A stretch of 32,059 bases of DNA from JAZUOT01 sp045604805 (GCA_045604805.1 JAZUOT010000016.1:1-32059); one strand, 5' to 3'. Shown: positions 15,274 through 25,468, counted from the first letter of the stretch. The notes: generated from the letters alone by a model not told the origin. Numbers and translations are program-made.

Positions 15274-15948
15274 CTAAATATGTTCCATAGAACTTATTAG
15301 GTCTTTAGCTTGTTTTACCTTTTGTACGTATTGAGTATTTAAATTTCCCGCAGAGAGACAGCTTATGTACCCACCTGTACCCATATTATAGGCTACTAAT
15401 CCTCCGATTTCACCGTAGTTATTTATAGAATTAGAGATGAGATTTATTCCGACTAATAAGTTCTGATAAGGGTTCATTATGTCATTTATACCGTACTCTT
15501 CTTCTAAACTTTTTAGGTGGCAGCTATTTATTTGCATCAAGCCGCTATCGTATGTTCCATTTGTATTGTAACCCACGCTGTTTATATTAAAATTACTTTC
15601 GCATTTTATTACAGATAAAACTAAATCGTAATCTATATTTTTTTCTTCACACAGATCGAAGATATATTTTTGAAGTTCCTTAGACAAAGGTATTTCTTCG
15701 ATGAAAAAAGCTTTTTCATCTTTGCTTTGTTTGTTTTCAAAGCAACTTATAGCAACACAGCGAGCATTTGTTTTTTGTGCTTGTATTTGTGTTGGTGAGT
15801 CGAACCAGGTTCCTTTTTCTAAAAGAGAAGAAAGTGCAGTCTGCTGATGCTGAAAAAATAAAGTTTCAGCACAGATTTTTGGCGAAATTAAGACAGTAAA
15901 TTCCAAAGTTATAATTAATAAGATATAGATTTTAAATTTCTTTATCAT
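15274..15948 (-). CDS. Secreted lytic transglycosylase (SLT family)
   Basis: The 224-residue protein begins with a signal peptide (KFKIYILLIITLEFTVLI, probably cut near CAE-T at residue 28). The SLT domain covers about residues 93-215: the catalytic Glu is probably E117 in VIKCESNFN, followed by SGLMQIN (about 135-141), NLLVGINLI and VAYNMGTGGY. It cleaves glycan strands between MurNAc and GlcNAc, leaving anhydro ends, outside the membrane. It lies 41 bases after the amidase gene on the same strand, so the two wall hydrolases likely form an operon. It is near the head-tail cluster but has its own signal peptide, so it is probably a host gene. Confidence 0.85.
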   Translation of the reverse strand: MIKKFKIYILLIITLEFTVLISPKICAETLFFQHQQTALSSLLEKGTWFDSPTQIQAQKTNARCVAISCFENKQSKDEKAFFIEEIPLSKELQKYIFDLCEEKNIDYDLVLSVIKCESNFNINSVGYNTNGTYDSGLMQINSCHLKSLEEEYGINDIMNPYQNLLVGINLISNSINNYGEIGGLVAYNMGTGGYISCLSAGNLNTQYVQKVKQAKDLISSMEHI

Positions 15949-15989
15949 TATTTTTCTCCTATTTTATAAAACTTCTTCGAAATATTTTT

Positions 15990-16754
15990 TTATTGATTTG
16001 CTACTGTTGAAATATCCAAATTTTTATTTTGTAGACAAATGAAATATTTACAAACACCAGCAAATATAGCAAAAGATACCTGTTTTTGATATTTAGGATT
16101 ATTTAAATTCTCGGCTTCATTTGGATTAGATAAAAATCCGCATTCAACTAATACAGCTGGACAGGAGCAGTTATGCAGAAGATAAATATTTTTTCCAGCA
16201 GCTTTAATATTTCTTTCGTTCTGCCTGTCTAATATATCTTTTGTAGCAACTTGGATTGACTCTGCTAAAGATCTGCTATTTTCGTTATTTTGAGAAAAAA
16301 ATACTTGAGTGCCATGGTACTTGCTATCGCTAAATTTATTTTGATGTATACTTATAAGTATTGATTGATCATATTTTTGGGCAATTTTAAGTCGGTTGTG
16401 CATGTCAGAAATTTTTCTTTTTCTAGTACTTGCTTCTTTATCACTAATATCATTATCATCAGTTCGTGTCATTATGGTTTTATATCCTGCGCATTCCAAA
16501 AGTACAGATAAGTCTTTAGATATTTCAAGATTTATATCTTTTTCTAGAAATTTGCTATATTCGCTTGATGCTCCACCATCCTCTCCACCATGTCCTGGAT
16601 CTATTATTATGGTAGTATGTGACAAATCTGCGTAAGACATAGTTTTTTTGCATAGCTTTTTTACAGATGAAAAAAATAAAACAAAGCTTAACAAAACAAG
16701 AACAAAACACAAAGAAATAAAGATAAGATTGTTTTTTTTGTTTATACGAACCAT
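15990..16754 (-). CDS. cwlD: N-acetylmuramoyl-L-alanine amidase, CwlD-like (Amidase_3)
   Basis: About 254 residues from the ATG at 16754; a GTG at 16757 directly precedes it and the binding site (GAGAAGG) is close to both. One N-terminal membrane anchor (about residues 10-32) is followed by an Amidase_3 domain: IIIDPGHGGEDGG (zinc His about 55), FLEKDINLEIS (zinc Glu about 71), SILISIHQNKFSDSKYHGTQVFF (zinc His about 137) and VLVECGFLSNPNEAENL (catalytic Glu about 204). The single membrane anchor and compact size resemble CwlD, which removes peptide side chains in spore cortex formation, though AmiC-like roles remain possible. The symbol is based on this form, not on synteny. Confidence 0.78.
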   Translation of the reverse strand: MVRINKKNNLIFISLCFVLVLLSFVLFFSSVKKLCKKTMSYADLSHTTIIIDPGHGGEDGGASSEYSKFLEKDINLEISKDLSVLLECAGYKTIMTRTDDNDISDKEASTRKRKISDMHNRLKIAQKYDQSILISIHQNKFSDSKYHGTQVFFSQNNENSRSLAESIQVATKDILDRQNERNIKAAGKNIYLLHNCSCPAVLVECGFLSNPNEAENLNNPKYQKQVSFAIFAGVCKYFICLQNKNLDISTVANQ

Positions 16755-16757
16755 CAC

Positions 16758-17321
16758 CTTCTCAATATATTTCTTTTCATTTGAATACTATTTCTGTGGT
16801 TGGAAATTTAGTACCATAATGGCGCATGATGTTTAGAATATCTAATCTTAGACAAATATTTTATGACGAGTTTTACACAATTCATATATCATGAAAATAT
16901 ACTTAAGTAACTTATTAGCTGTGCAGTGTTCAAAATGTTGTCAAGTACAATAGCGAAAAAACTTTTAAGTGCTAAAGAATAGATATTTAAACTGATAAGC
17001 TTCAGAGAAAAGGCGGAAATCTTAAAATATCTAAAATAAATCATCCTAGATAATAATGACTTAAATCAACTCAAAGAGCTATATTGTGGATCATCTGGCA
17101 AAGAAGGTAATTAATAAACAAAGTTTCTTGAGAGTAGAAAAAGAAAAGAGTTAAACCAAATAGTAACTGTTCAGGGACAAATGTAGAAAAATGGAGCACT
17201 GAATGCTGTGATTATGCGTCAGAACAAGTAGGTGAATCATCAGTAGCGATGATTCACCTAAATCCCCCCCTAATATTTTACCTAGCAGAAACGGAATAAA
17301 GTCCTTTTGTTCAGAGGCTCC
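16758..17321. other. Intergenic 560-bp region with decayed frame and hairpin
   Basis: No intact gene here. From ATG 16935 one plus frame reads short protein-like stretches (MLSSTIAKKLL, FREKAEILKYLK, LDNNDLNQLKELY) split by several in-frame stops, which suggests a decayed gene. A 13-bp perfect inverted repeat lies at 17229-17260. A C7 run follows at 17264-17270. Confidence 0.4.
17229..17260. repeat. Perfect 13-bp inverted repeat
   Basis: TAGGTGAATCATC pairs with GATGATTCACCTA around a six-base loop. Neither side carries a U-run, so an operator or mobile-element relic is as likely as a terminator. It lies about 60 bases past the ligA stop. Confidence 0.55.
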
Positions 17322-19313
17322 TTAGAGGTGCCCATTTACCAATTCCCAAAAATATTTTTCATCTATGATTTTTATATTATAAGCCTTTGCTTTTTCCAGT
17401 TTTGACCCTGGATTTTCTCCTGCTAAGACATAGTCAACATTTTTAGAGACACTAGAAACAACCTTGCCACCGTTATTTTCTATAATACTTTTCGCATCGG
17501 ATCTCTTTAGTGTAGGCAGTGTACCTGTCAAAACAAAGCTCAGAGATTTTAATTTTGTTTCCGAAGAAGTATCTTCCAAGTCTTTTACACTAACTCCAAA
17601 TTCTAACATTTGGTCTATAATTTCTTGATTTCTTTTAAGAGAAAAAAAATCTTCTATACTTTTAGAAATAATTTTTCCCAGGCCATCTATATTTTCTAGT
17701 TCTTCGGCCCTAACATTTCTGATTTTATCCAATGTTTTAAATTCTTTGGCCAAAATTTTAGCATTAGCCAAACCGACATGATTTATCCCTAGGGCATAAA
17801 TAAAGTTACTAAGTTCTATATTTTTCGAGAGTTCTATAGCCTTCATAACATTTTCTGCAGACTTTTCACCCATACGACCAAGCTCAGATAAGTCTTCCTG
17901 TTTGAGTTTATATATATCAGAGAAAGAGGAAATCTGTTTATTCTCTACTAATTGCTTTAATATAGACTCTCCCAGGCCATTTATATCCATAGCGTCTCTG
18001 GATACAAAATGTATTAACTTTCTTAGAAATTGTGCAGGGCATTCACTATTGATGCATTTTATTGCAGCTAGATCTTCCTCTTTTTTTACCGGTGAATTGC
18101 AAGACGGGCAAGCTTTGGGCATCTCATACGGCACTGAATTCTCTTCATGTTCCAACGAACACACAACTTCAGGTATTATTTCACCTGCTTTGCGAAGTAA
18201 TACTGTATCACCTATTCTTATATCTTTTTCTCTTATATATGATTCATTGTGGAGGCTTGCACGATTTACAGTAGTTCCTGCAAGTAACACCTCCTCGAAC
18301 ACCCCTATGGGAGTAAGCGTTCCTGTTCTACCGACATTTACTTCTATTTGAAGCAATTTAGTTTCTTTTTCCTCAGGTGGATATTTAAAAGCTTGGGCCC
18401 ATCTGGGATATTTTGAGGTATCTCCCAGTATTTCCCTTCTTTCAAAATCATTTAGCTTAACAACTGCGCCGTCTATAGGGAAATCATTTCGACAACGCTC
18501 ATCACCTATTTTTTTTATCTCTGAAATAACTTCTTCTATGTTACTACACAGCTCAAATGATGGAACAACATTTAGCCCTAGTTTTTTTAGATACTCTAAA
18601 GATTCTATATGGCTTGAAAAATTTTTACCTTCTATTTGTTGAATATTAAAAATGAATATATCCAAATTCCGCTTAGCTGTTATTTCAGGGTCTTTTTGCC
18701 TTAATGATCCTGCTGCTGCATTTCTGGGATTTTTGAAAGCTTTTTTTCCATTTAACTCCTGTTCTTCGAGCAAAGACATAAAGTTTCTCTCGGACATATA
18801 GACCTCTCCTCGAACTTCAAGAAAAGGTACATTTTCATTTAAAATTTTAGTAACAGAATTCATTGCTCGAATATTGTCAGTAATATCCTCACCTATCGTG
18901 CCATTTCCACGAGTTGAAGCACGAAACAAAACCCCATTTTTGTATTCCAGAGAAACAGATAATCCATCTATCTTAGGCTCTACAACATATTCTGCATCTG
19001 AAACTTTATCTCGTAATTTCTTATCAAAATTTCTCATCTCGTCAAAAGAAAAACAATCTTGTAAACTTCTCATGACTACTTTATGCTCAACAGCTTTGAA
19101 GTCTAAATGCGTATTTCCACCTATTTTTTTAGTTGGGGAATTTTCTCTGACTAATTCTGGAAAAGCAAATTCCAAGCTTTCAAGCTCTCTATAAAGCATA
19201 TCGTATTCATAGTCGCTTATAACTGGTGAATCCAACTCATAATATCGCTTATTGTGATATTCAATTTGCTCTACAAGCTCTTGAATTTTCAATTTTGCTT
19301 CCTGTATATTCAT
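17322..19313 (-). CDS. ligA: NAD-dependent DNA ligase
   Basis: The 663-residue protein seals nicks with NAD as cofactor. I take the ATG at 19313; a TTG at 19322 would add three residues. Domains in order: Ia region with YYELDSPVISDYEYD for NMN binding, adenylation domain with EPKIDGLSVSLEY (nucleophile Lys about 114), the EVRGEVYM and DFPIDGAVVKLND motifs, OB fold, a four-Cys zinc finger (CPSC then CINSEC), four HhH motifs and a C-terminal BRCT domain with SFVLTGTLPTLKRSDAK. Length is normal. It follows radA by 23 bases, so the two are probably cotranscribed. Confidence 0.97.
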   Translation of the reverse strand: MNIQEAKLKIQELVEQIEYHNKRYYELDSPVISDYEYDMLYRELESLEFAFPELVRENSPTKKIGGNTHLDFKAVEHKVVMRSLQDCFSFDEMRNFDKKLRDKVSDAEYVVEPKIDGLSVSLEYKNGVLFRASTRGNGTIGEDITDNIRAMNSVTKILNENVPFLEVRGEVYMSERNFMSLLEEQELNGKKAFKNPRNAAAGSLRQKDPEITAKRNLDIFIFNIQQIEGKNFSSHIESLEYLKKLGLNVVPSFELCSNIEEVISEIKKIGDERCRNDFPIDGAVVKLNDFERREILGDTSKYPRWAQAFKYPPEEKETKLLQIEVNVGRTGTLTPIGVFEEVLLAGTTVNRASLHNESYIREKDIRIGDTVLLRKAGEIIPEVVCSLEHEENSVPYEMPKACPSCNSPVKKEEDLAAIKCINSECPAQFLRKLIHFVSRDAMDINGLGESILKQLVENKQISSFSDIYKLKQEDLSELGRMGEKSAENVMKAIELSKNIELSNFIYALGINHVGLANAKILAKEFKTLDKIRNVRAEELENIDGLGKIISKSIEDFFSLKRNQEIIDQMLEFGVSVKDLEDTSSETKLKSLSFVLTGTLPTLKRSDAKSIIENNGGKVVSSVSKNVDYVLAGENPGSKLEKAKAYNIKIIDEKYFWELVNGHL

Positions 19314-19336
19314 AAAACTCAAACTCTCTTTAGATT

Positions 19337-20713
19337 TTATATAGATGTCAATTTTTCAAAGGCATCCCGAACCCCATAGGCTCCTATTAATTTAATATTG
19401 GTTTTCAGATCCTTAAGCTTTTTTAGATTATGATAAGGAATAATGCATATCTCAAAACCCAAGCGTTCAGCTTCGTGAATTCTTTCCCTGGCATGAGATA
19501 TTGAACGCAGTTCCCCGGCTAAACCTACCTCACCAAATGCAACCATATTGTCAGGCAAAGGCTTATCTTTTAAGCTTGAAATCAAAGATAACGCTACACT
19601 CAAATCAGCTGCAGGTTCATCTATTTTTAACCCCCCGATGACATTTATATATACGTCCATATTATAGAAAAAATATTTTGCACGTTTTTCAAGCACCGCA
19701 ATTATCAAAGACATTCTATTGTAGTCAAAACCTGTAGCCATTCTCCTGGGATTATTAAATCCTGCCTTACTTACTAAAGCCTGAACCTCTGCAAGTATCG
19801 GCCTGCTTCCTTCCATTAGGCAAGAAACGCAAGTTCCAGATACATTAACTGGTCTGCCAGAAAGCAGCATAAGCGATGGATTTTCGACTTCATAAAGACC
19901 AGTTTCTTCCATTTCGAAAACGCCTATCTCGTTAGTAGAGCCAAAACGATTCTTAACAGAACGCAAAATCCTATATGAAAATTGCCTATCGCCCTCAAAA
20001 TACAGAACCGCATCAACTATGTGCTCTAAAACCTTAGGTCCAGCAATTGCCCCGTCTTTATTAACATGGCCAACTATCAGCACTGGTATTTCTAAAAATT
20101 TAGCTAAATGCATTAAAGCATTCGTGCATTCCCGCACTTGGGTAATACTTCCCGGCGAAGAATTTATAATAGAAAAACTTGTAGTCTGTATAGAATCTAT
20201 TATTGCTATATCAGGTTTTTCACTTTTTATTGTCTCCATTATTATTTCTATATCTGTCTGAGCAGTAAAATAAAGATTTTCAGTTTTTACATTTAGCCTC
20301 TCGGCCCTCATTTTTAGCTGACGTTTAGATTCTTCCCCAGATATATAAAGAATTTTTAAATTTTCACCTAAATACTCACATATTTGCAAGAGCATTGTGG
20401 ATTTACCTATTCCAGGATCACCACCTAAAAGGACAAGAGATCCCTTTACTATTCCTCCACCCAAAACTCTATTAAGTTCTTTGAGTCCAGTGTCATATCT
20501 ATGTTCGCCACTTGAATTTATCTGATATAAAGTTTCTGGTTTGTCGACCACACTGAGATTTAAGCTGTTTTTTGTATTCCCGGTTGAAATATTTTTGCTT
20601 TGAATTTGTTCTTCTAAGCTGTTCCATTCATTACACGAAGGGCATTTGCCATACCATTTCGCACTCTCAAAACCACAACTTGTGCAAACATAAATACTCT
20701 TGCTTTTTGACAT
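19337..20713 (-). CDS. radA: DNA repair protein RadA
   Basis: The 458-residue protein begins with a four-Cys zinc finger (CTSCGFESAKWYGKCPSC). The RecA-like ATPase core has Walker A GGDPGIGKST (Lys about 104), Walker B IAIIDSIQT and the RadA-specific KNRFG motif (VKNRFGSTNEIGVF). The C-terminus is a Lon-like domain (about 290-458), where catalytic Ser-Lys is not apparent, as usual in RadA. It helps process recombination intermediates and promotes branch migration. The gene starts after AGGGG and precedes ligA. The 81 bases upstream to pfkA show no obvious terminator. Confidence 0.96.
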   Translation of the reverse strand: MSKSKSIYVCTSCGFESAKWYGKCPSCNEWNSLEEQIQSKNISTGNTKNSLNLSVVDKPETLYQINSSGEHRYDTGLKELNRVLGGGIVKGSLVLLGGDPGIGKSTMLLQICEYLGENLKILYISGEESKRQLKMRAERLNVKTENLYFTAQTDIEIIMETIKSEKPDIAIIDSIQTTSFSIINSSPGSITQVRECTNALMHLAKFLEIPVLIVGHVNKDGAIAGPKVLEHIVDAVLYFEGDRQFSYRILRSVKNRFGSTNEIGVFEMEETGLYEVENPSLMLLSGRPVNVSGTCVSCLMEGSRPILAEVQALVSKAGFNNPRRMATGFDYNRMSLIIAVLEKRAKYFFYNMDVYINVIGGLKIDEPAADLSVALSLISSLKDKPLPDNMVAFGEVGLAGELRSISHARERIHEAERLGFEICIIPYHNLKKLKDLKTNIKLIGAYGVRDAFEKLTSI

Positions 20714-20794
20714 TATCAGATTTACCCCTACGCAAAAAAAATAATTTAACTTACAAAAATAAAACTCTAGAAAAACAAATTTATATACTTGATT

Positions 20795-21775
20795 CTATAT
20801 CGAAATTTGCATAGCAGTATGATATAAATCTCTATCTAATTCTTTTTTCATTTTTAAGGCTTTTTTTATATCATAACTTGCAAGTCGCCCTCTTTTCATC
20901 GCAACTACTTTATTAAATTCACCATCGGCCAAAAGTTTTACAGCATGGTATCCCATAGCACTAGCAACAACCCTATCTCTGACGGTGGGAGAACCACCTC
21001 TTTGAACATGGCCCAAAATAGTTGGTCTTGTTACTATACCAGTCTCTTTTTCTATTCGTTTAGATATTTCATTAACACCACCAACGCCCTCAGCGACAAC
21101 TATTATAAAATGCCTTTTGCTAGTATGTTTTATAAAGTCTATTTTACTTATGATATCTCTTTCAAAGTCAAATTCAATCTCCGGAACCAAGATGGTAGTT
21201 GCACCCACAGCTATACCAGTATTAAGTGCTAAATCACCGCATCTCCTACCCATAACTTCCACAACACTACATCTATCATGAGACTCTGTTGTATCACGTA
21301 TCTTATCTACCATTTCCATAGCTGTATTCATAGCAGTGTCAAAACCTATAGTATATTCAGAACACTGAATGTCATTATCAATAGTTCCCGGAACTCCTAT
21401 GCAGGGTATACCATTTTCAGCAAGCTTACTAGCTCCTCTAAATGAACCATCACCGCCTATGACGACAATAGCATCAACAGCTAAACTTTTACATGTGTAT
21501 ACAGCCTTATCTAAACCTTGTTGGGTCATAAATTCTTTGCTTCTAGCTGTATATATAGCTGTTCCTCCGTGGCTGAGTATATCAGAAACACTTCTCAAGT
21601 TCATATCAAAAGCATCCCCGCGAATAAGACCGCTATATCCTCGTCTTATTCCTATTACATTCATTCCTAAAGAAATGCCACCTCTTACCACAGCTCTAAG
21701 TGCAGCATTCATGCCCGGAGCGTCACCTCCGCTAGTAAGAACTGCGATAGTTTTTATTCTGTTGATAATTTCCAT
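20795..21775 (-). CDS. pfkA: ATP-dependent 6-phosphofructokinase
   Basis: The 326-residue enzyme converts fructose 6-phosphate and ATP to the 1,6-bisphosphate in glycolysis. Motifs: LTSGGDAPGMNAALRAVVR at the start, RRGYSGLI, GGDGSFRGA (about 107-115), GVPGTIDNDI with catalytic Asp about 133, GFDTAMNTA, MGRRCGDLA for substrate binding and GHVQRGGSPTVRDRV near the C-terminus. The Gly at GGDGS position 108-110 marks ATP rather than pyrophosphate use. GAGGTGG lies about nine bases before the ATG. It follows dnaE by 30 bases, a conserved Firmicutes arrangement. Confidence 0.96.
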   Translation of the reverse strand: MEIINRIKTIAVLTSGGDAPGMNAALRAVVRGGISLGMNVIGIRRGYSGLIRGDAFDMNLRSVSDILSHGGTAIYTARSKEFMTQQGLDKAVYTCKSLAVDAIVVIGGDGSFRGASKLAENGIPCIGVPGTIDNDIQCSEYTIGFDTAMNTAMEMVDKIRDTTESHDRCSVVEVMGRRCGDLALNTGIAVGATTILVPEIEFDFERDIISKIDFIKHTSKRHFIIVVAEGVGGVNEISKRIEKETGIVTRPTILGHVQRGGSPTVRDRVVASAMGYHAVKLLADGEFNKVVAMKRGRLASYDIKKALKMKKELDRDLYHTAMQISI

Positions 21776-21805
21776 CAGCTGACCACCTCTATAAAACTCT
21801 TGTAA

Positions 21806-24800
21806 TTAAACTTCCAAAACAACATTTTCGCTACCAAGCTTGTGCTTTAACTCTTTTATCAGCACGTCATTTATATCTGTCCACATATTCGCTGGCGCTC
21901 TCATCAATTTTGAATCTTCTGAAAAATAAAAATATACAGGGGTTCTACCTTCAAAAATACTTAACAATAAACAGGCAGCTTCATACTCTTTGCAACTTTT
22001 ATCTTTAAGCTTCAGGTATAGCCCCGGACGTTTAGACGAACTTAATCTTGGTTTTTCTTTTATGTCATCGGCCAAGATCATTTTATCACATATTATCTTA
22101 GCCTCGTCATCACCGCGAAGTGAAATTTTCCCTTCAACTAATATTACATTATTTTCTTTAAGCAGATACAAATTTTCTGTAAATATTTTCGGAAAAACTA
22201 TCATTTCTATATCTTTACTCATATCTTCAATTTTCACAAATGCCATAGTTGAATTATTTCTAGTAGTTTTTACTTTGATTGATTCTATGATGCACATAAG
22301 TTTTACCGCTTTGCCATCTAAATTATTTGGCTCGTTTTCTGCTGCACGTATTTCTGCAATCATACTGCATCCTAATTTTTTTGCCTTATCCATATATTGT
22401 TGCAGCGGATGACCTGAAAGATAAATACCTGTTGTTTCCTTTTCCATTCTCAATATATCAATCAAGGGTAATTTCTGTAATTTGGGTAGAGAATTTATAA
22501 ATTGTTCGTTAATTTTATTATCGCTAACATCAAAAAAGCCAAGCTGTCCATCTATATTTTTAGATTTACTTCTTTCTAAATCTTCAAGCAAAGTTTTAAA
22601 GCCATTTATCATTTGATTACGGTTAGCTCCCAAGGAATCTAAAGCTCCACATTTTATTAAACTTTCTAAAACTTTTTTATTGAGTTCCCTGCTTAGCATC
22701 CTTTTACAAAAATCATAAAATGTTTTAAATTTGCCATTTAAATTTCTTTCTCTGAGCATAGAACTTATAAAAGCTCTACCGATTCCTTTTACAGCTAGAA
22801 GCCCAAACCTTATGCCTTCATCGCACACAGTAAATTTATCATCAGAATCGTTAACATGTGGCGGCAAAACTTTTATCCCTGATTCATTACATTCATTTAT
22901 ATATTCTGAAATCTTAGGAGTATTATCTAATACGCTTGTAAGTAGTGCTGCCATAAATTGCTTTTTGTAGTGGCATTTTAGATAGGCAGTCCTATAAGCG
23001 ACAAATGCATAAGCTGCAGCATGTGATTTGTTGAAAGCGTATGAAGCAAAACTCTCCATTTCAGAAAATATTTGAGAAGCTATGTCAGCATCTATACCTC
23101 TTCTCACGCAACCGTCAACTTCTACTTTACCATTCTCATCTTCTAAACCATATATAAATATCTGTCTTTCCTTTGCCATAACAGCATGTTTTTTCTTTGA
23201 CATAGCCCTACGAACGATATCGGCCCTGCCAAGAGAATAACCGGCAAGAGTCCTGAATATCTGCATAACTTGCTCTTGGTAAACTATACAACCATTTGTT
23301 ACTTCTAAAATTGGCTTGATCTGTGGTGTAATATAGCTTATATTTTCGGGATCATGCCTGTTTTTTATATATGTAGGGATAGAGTCCATTGGTCCCGGCC
23401 GATAAAGCGAAATTACCGCTATCAGATCCTCTATGCTATTTGGTCTTAGTTGTGATAAAACCCTTATCATCCCAGCGGATTCGAACTGAAATACCCCCAT
23501 GGAATTCCCATTAGATAGCATTTCAAAGGTATCTCTATCTTCTAAATCTATATTATCCAGAGAAAAATCTGGCTCATATTTTTTTATATTTTTCTCAGTG
23601 TCACTCAAAACTGTCAGAGTCCTTAGACCTAAGAAGTCCATTTTCAAAAGGCCTAATTCTTCCAAGGTGGTCATGGTGTACTGTGTAACTACCACATCGT
23701 TGTTTTTTGCAAGCGGAACATATTCATCTACTGTTTTGTCGGTGATAACAACGCCTGCCGCGTGGGTGGAAGCTTGCCTTGGCATACCTTCTACTTTTTT
23801 TGCCATCTCTAGTAACTCGTGTATTGTTTGATCATTTTCATATTTATTATGTAGTTCATCAGAAATAGCTATAGCTCTTTTTAGGGTAATTCCTAATTCC
23901 GTAGGAACTAATTTTGCTATTTCATCAACCTTTGCGTAGGGTAAATTCATGACACGTCCAACGTCTCGTATGGAACCTTTCGCCGCCATGGTCCCAAAAG
24001 TTATTATCTGAGCTACATGTTCTTCTCCGTATTTTTCGATGACATAATCTATTACTTCCTGTCGACGTTCGTAGCAAAAATCTATATCAAAATCCGGCAT
24101 GCTAACACGCTCTGGATTCAGAAATCGCTCAAATAGTAGATTGTATTTTATCGGATCTATTCCTGTAATACCTATGCAGTAAGCAGCTATGCTACCAGCT
24201 CCAGAACCTCTTCCAGGACCTACTGGTATGCCTTTTTCTTTTGCATATCTTACAAAATCGTGAACTATCAAGTAATAGTCCACGTATCCCATTTGTTTTA
24301 TGGTAGAAAGCTCATATTCTAGCCTATCCACTATCTCTTTTTGAGGTATTGATGAGTATTTCTCATACAAACCTTCATAACATTTATCTCTAAAGTATTC
24401 AAAGTGGTCCTGATTATTTGGCGTGTCAAATCGCGGTAGTTTCGTATTGCCAAATTCAAAGTTAAAATTGCATCTCTGAGCTATCAGCACGGTATTATCG
24501 CAAGCTTCTTCACAATGTGAAAACAAAGCGCGCATTTCTTCTTCGCTTTTAAAATAAAATTCACTAGTCGAAAATTGCAGTGCCGATGGATCATCCAAAA
24601 GTTTATTAGTCTGTATGCATATGAGAATTTTCTGTAACTTATTGTCTTCACGGTTTATATAGTGACAATCGTTGGTTGCCACAAGTGGAATACCAGTTTC
24701 GCGCGCTAAATTTATAAGCATAGGCAGAATTACACGTTGTTCTTCTAAACCATGGTCTTGAAGTTCTATATAAAAATTATCTTTCCCAAAAATATCGTTG

Positions 24801-25285
24801 TATCTTAAGGCCCATTTTTTAGCACTGTTGTAGTCATTTTTCAAAAGTTCAGAAGGTATCTTTCCTGCTAAACAAGCCGATAGCGCTATTAAACCATCGC
24901 TGTATTGCTCTAAAATTTCCATGTCAATTCTAGGCTTTTTGTAAAAGCCTTCGGTCCATGCTAATGACACCAGTTTGTTTAAATTCTCGTAGCCTCGTCT
25001 ATCTTTGCAAAGTAATACTAAATGATTGTATTCACTGTCAAATTCGTGCGTTTTATCTTTGCGCCCCCTAGCTGCTACGTAAACCTCACAGCCTATTATC
25101 GGCTTTATGCCATTTTCTCTAGCAGCTTTGTAAAACTCTACACAGCCAAACATGTTTCCGTGATCAGTAATCGCTACACTGTCAAATCCTCGTTCCTTGG
25201 CAACTTTCATAAGCTTTTTTATCCTGCAAGCACCATCAAGTAAACTGTACTCCGTATGTAGATGCAAATGAACAAATCCCGCCAT
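21806..25285 (-). CDS. dnaE: DNA polymerase III alpha subunit
   Basis: I place the start at ATG 25285 (1159 residues), because GAGGAAGG lies about eight bases upstream; a GTG at 25303 lies inside that site. The N-terminal PHP domain has FVHLHLHTEYSLLDGACRI. The polymerase core has GPGRGSGAGSIAAYCIGIT and MPDFDIDFCYERR (catalytic acids near residue 398), then GVFQFESAGM and SLYRPGPMDSIP. The C-terminus holds an HhH region, the beta-clamp-related and OB regions. Length is normal for the DnaE1 type. It replicates the chromosome. A candidate promoter lies at 25320-25344. Confidence 0.96.
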   Translation of the reverse strand: MAGFVHLHLHTEYSLLDGACRIKKLMKVAKERGFDSVAITDHGNMFGCVEFYKAARENGIKPIIGCEVYVAARGRKDKTHEFDSEYNHLVLLCKDRRGYENLNKLVSLAWTEGFYKKPRIDMEILEQYSDGLIALSACLAGKIPSELLKNDYNSAKKWALRYNDIFGKDNFYIELQDHGLEEQRVILPMLINLARETGIPLVATNDCHYINREDNKLQKILICIQTNKLLDDPSALQFSTSEFYFKSEEEMRALFSHCEEACDNTVLIAQRCNFNFEFGNTKLPRFDTPNNQDHFEYFRDKCYEGLYEKYSSIPQKEIVDRLEYELSTIKQMGYVDYYLIVHDFVRYAKEKGIPVGPGRGSGAGSIAAYCIGITGIDPIKYNLLFERFLNPERVSMPDFDIDFCYERRQEVIDYVIEKYGEEHVAQIITFGTMAAKGSIRDVGRVMNLPYAKVDEIAKLVPTELGITLKRAIAISDELHNKYENDQTIHELLEMAKKVEGMPRQASTHAAGVVITDKTVDEYVPLAKNNDVVVTQYTMTTLEELGLLKMDFLGLRTLTVLSDTEKNIKKYEPDFSLDNIDLEDRDTFEMLSNGNSMGVFQFESAGMIRVLSQLRPNSIEDLIAVISLYRPGPMDSIPTYIKNRHDPENISYITPQIKPILEVTNGCIVYQEQVMQIFRTLAGYSLGRADIVRRAMSKKKHAVMAKERQIFIYGLEDENGKVEVDGCVRRGIDADIASQIFSEMESFASYAFNKSHAAAYAFVAYRTAYLKCHYKKQFMAALLTSVLDNTPKISEYINECNESGIKVLPPHVNDSDDKFTVCDEGIRFGLLAVKGIGRAFISSMLRERNLNGKFKTFYDFCKRMLSRELNKKVLESLIKCGALDSLGANRNQMINGFKTLLEDLERSKSKNIDGQLGFFDVSDNKINEQFINSLPKLQKLPLIDILRMEKETTGIYLSGHPLQQYMDKAKKLGCSMIAEIRAAENEPNNLDGKAVKLMCIIESIKVKTTRNNSTMAFVKIEDMSKDIEMIVFPKIFTENLYLLKENNVILVEGKISLRGDDEAKIICDKMILADDIKEKPRLSSSKRPGLYLKLKDKSCKEYEAACLLLSIFEGRTPVYFYFSEDSKLMRAPANMWTDINDVLIKELKHKLGSENVVLEV

Positions 25286-25319
25286 AAAAGCTACCTTCCT
25301 CACCTCTATTTATGGCGAT

Positions 25320-25344
25320 ATAATAGCATACAAATTGTAGTCAA
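25320..25344 (-). promoter_or_regulatory. Candidate dnaE promoter
   Basis: On the minus strand TTGACT (25339-25344) is followed by TGC-TATTAT, an extended -10 element (TATTAT at 25320-25325), or TTATAT slightly downstream. The spacing to TATTAT is only 13 bases, so the extended TG motif would have to compensate. It lies 35 bases from the dnaE ATG. Confidence 0.45.
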
Positions 25345-25468
25345 ATCTATATCTAACTAACAAAAGCACCAAAAGTAAATATATAGATTTTTCCCACAAG
25401 CTCATTCATCTATTTTATTTTTCGAGATTCCCCCCAAAGCTAATCAAATTATTTATTTTAAGGCCCGA

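Noticed and set aside
17902..18351. 149-codon plus-strand open frame opposite ligA
   Set aside because: It lies wholly inside ligA, which has all its motifs on the other strand; no binding site or recognisable domain.
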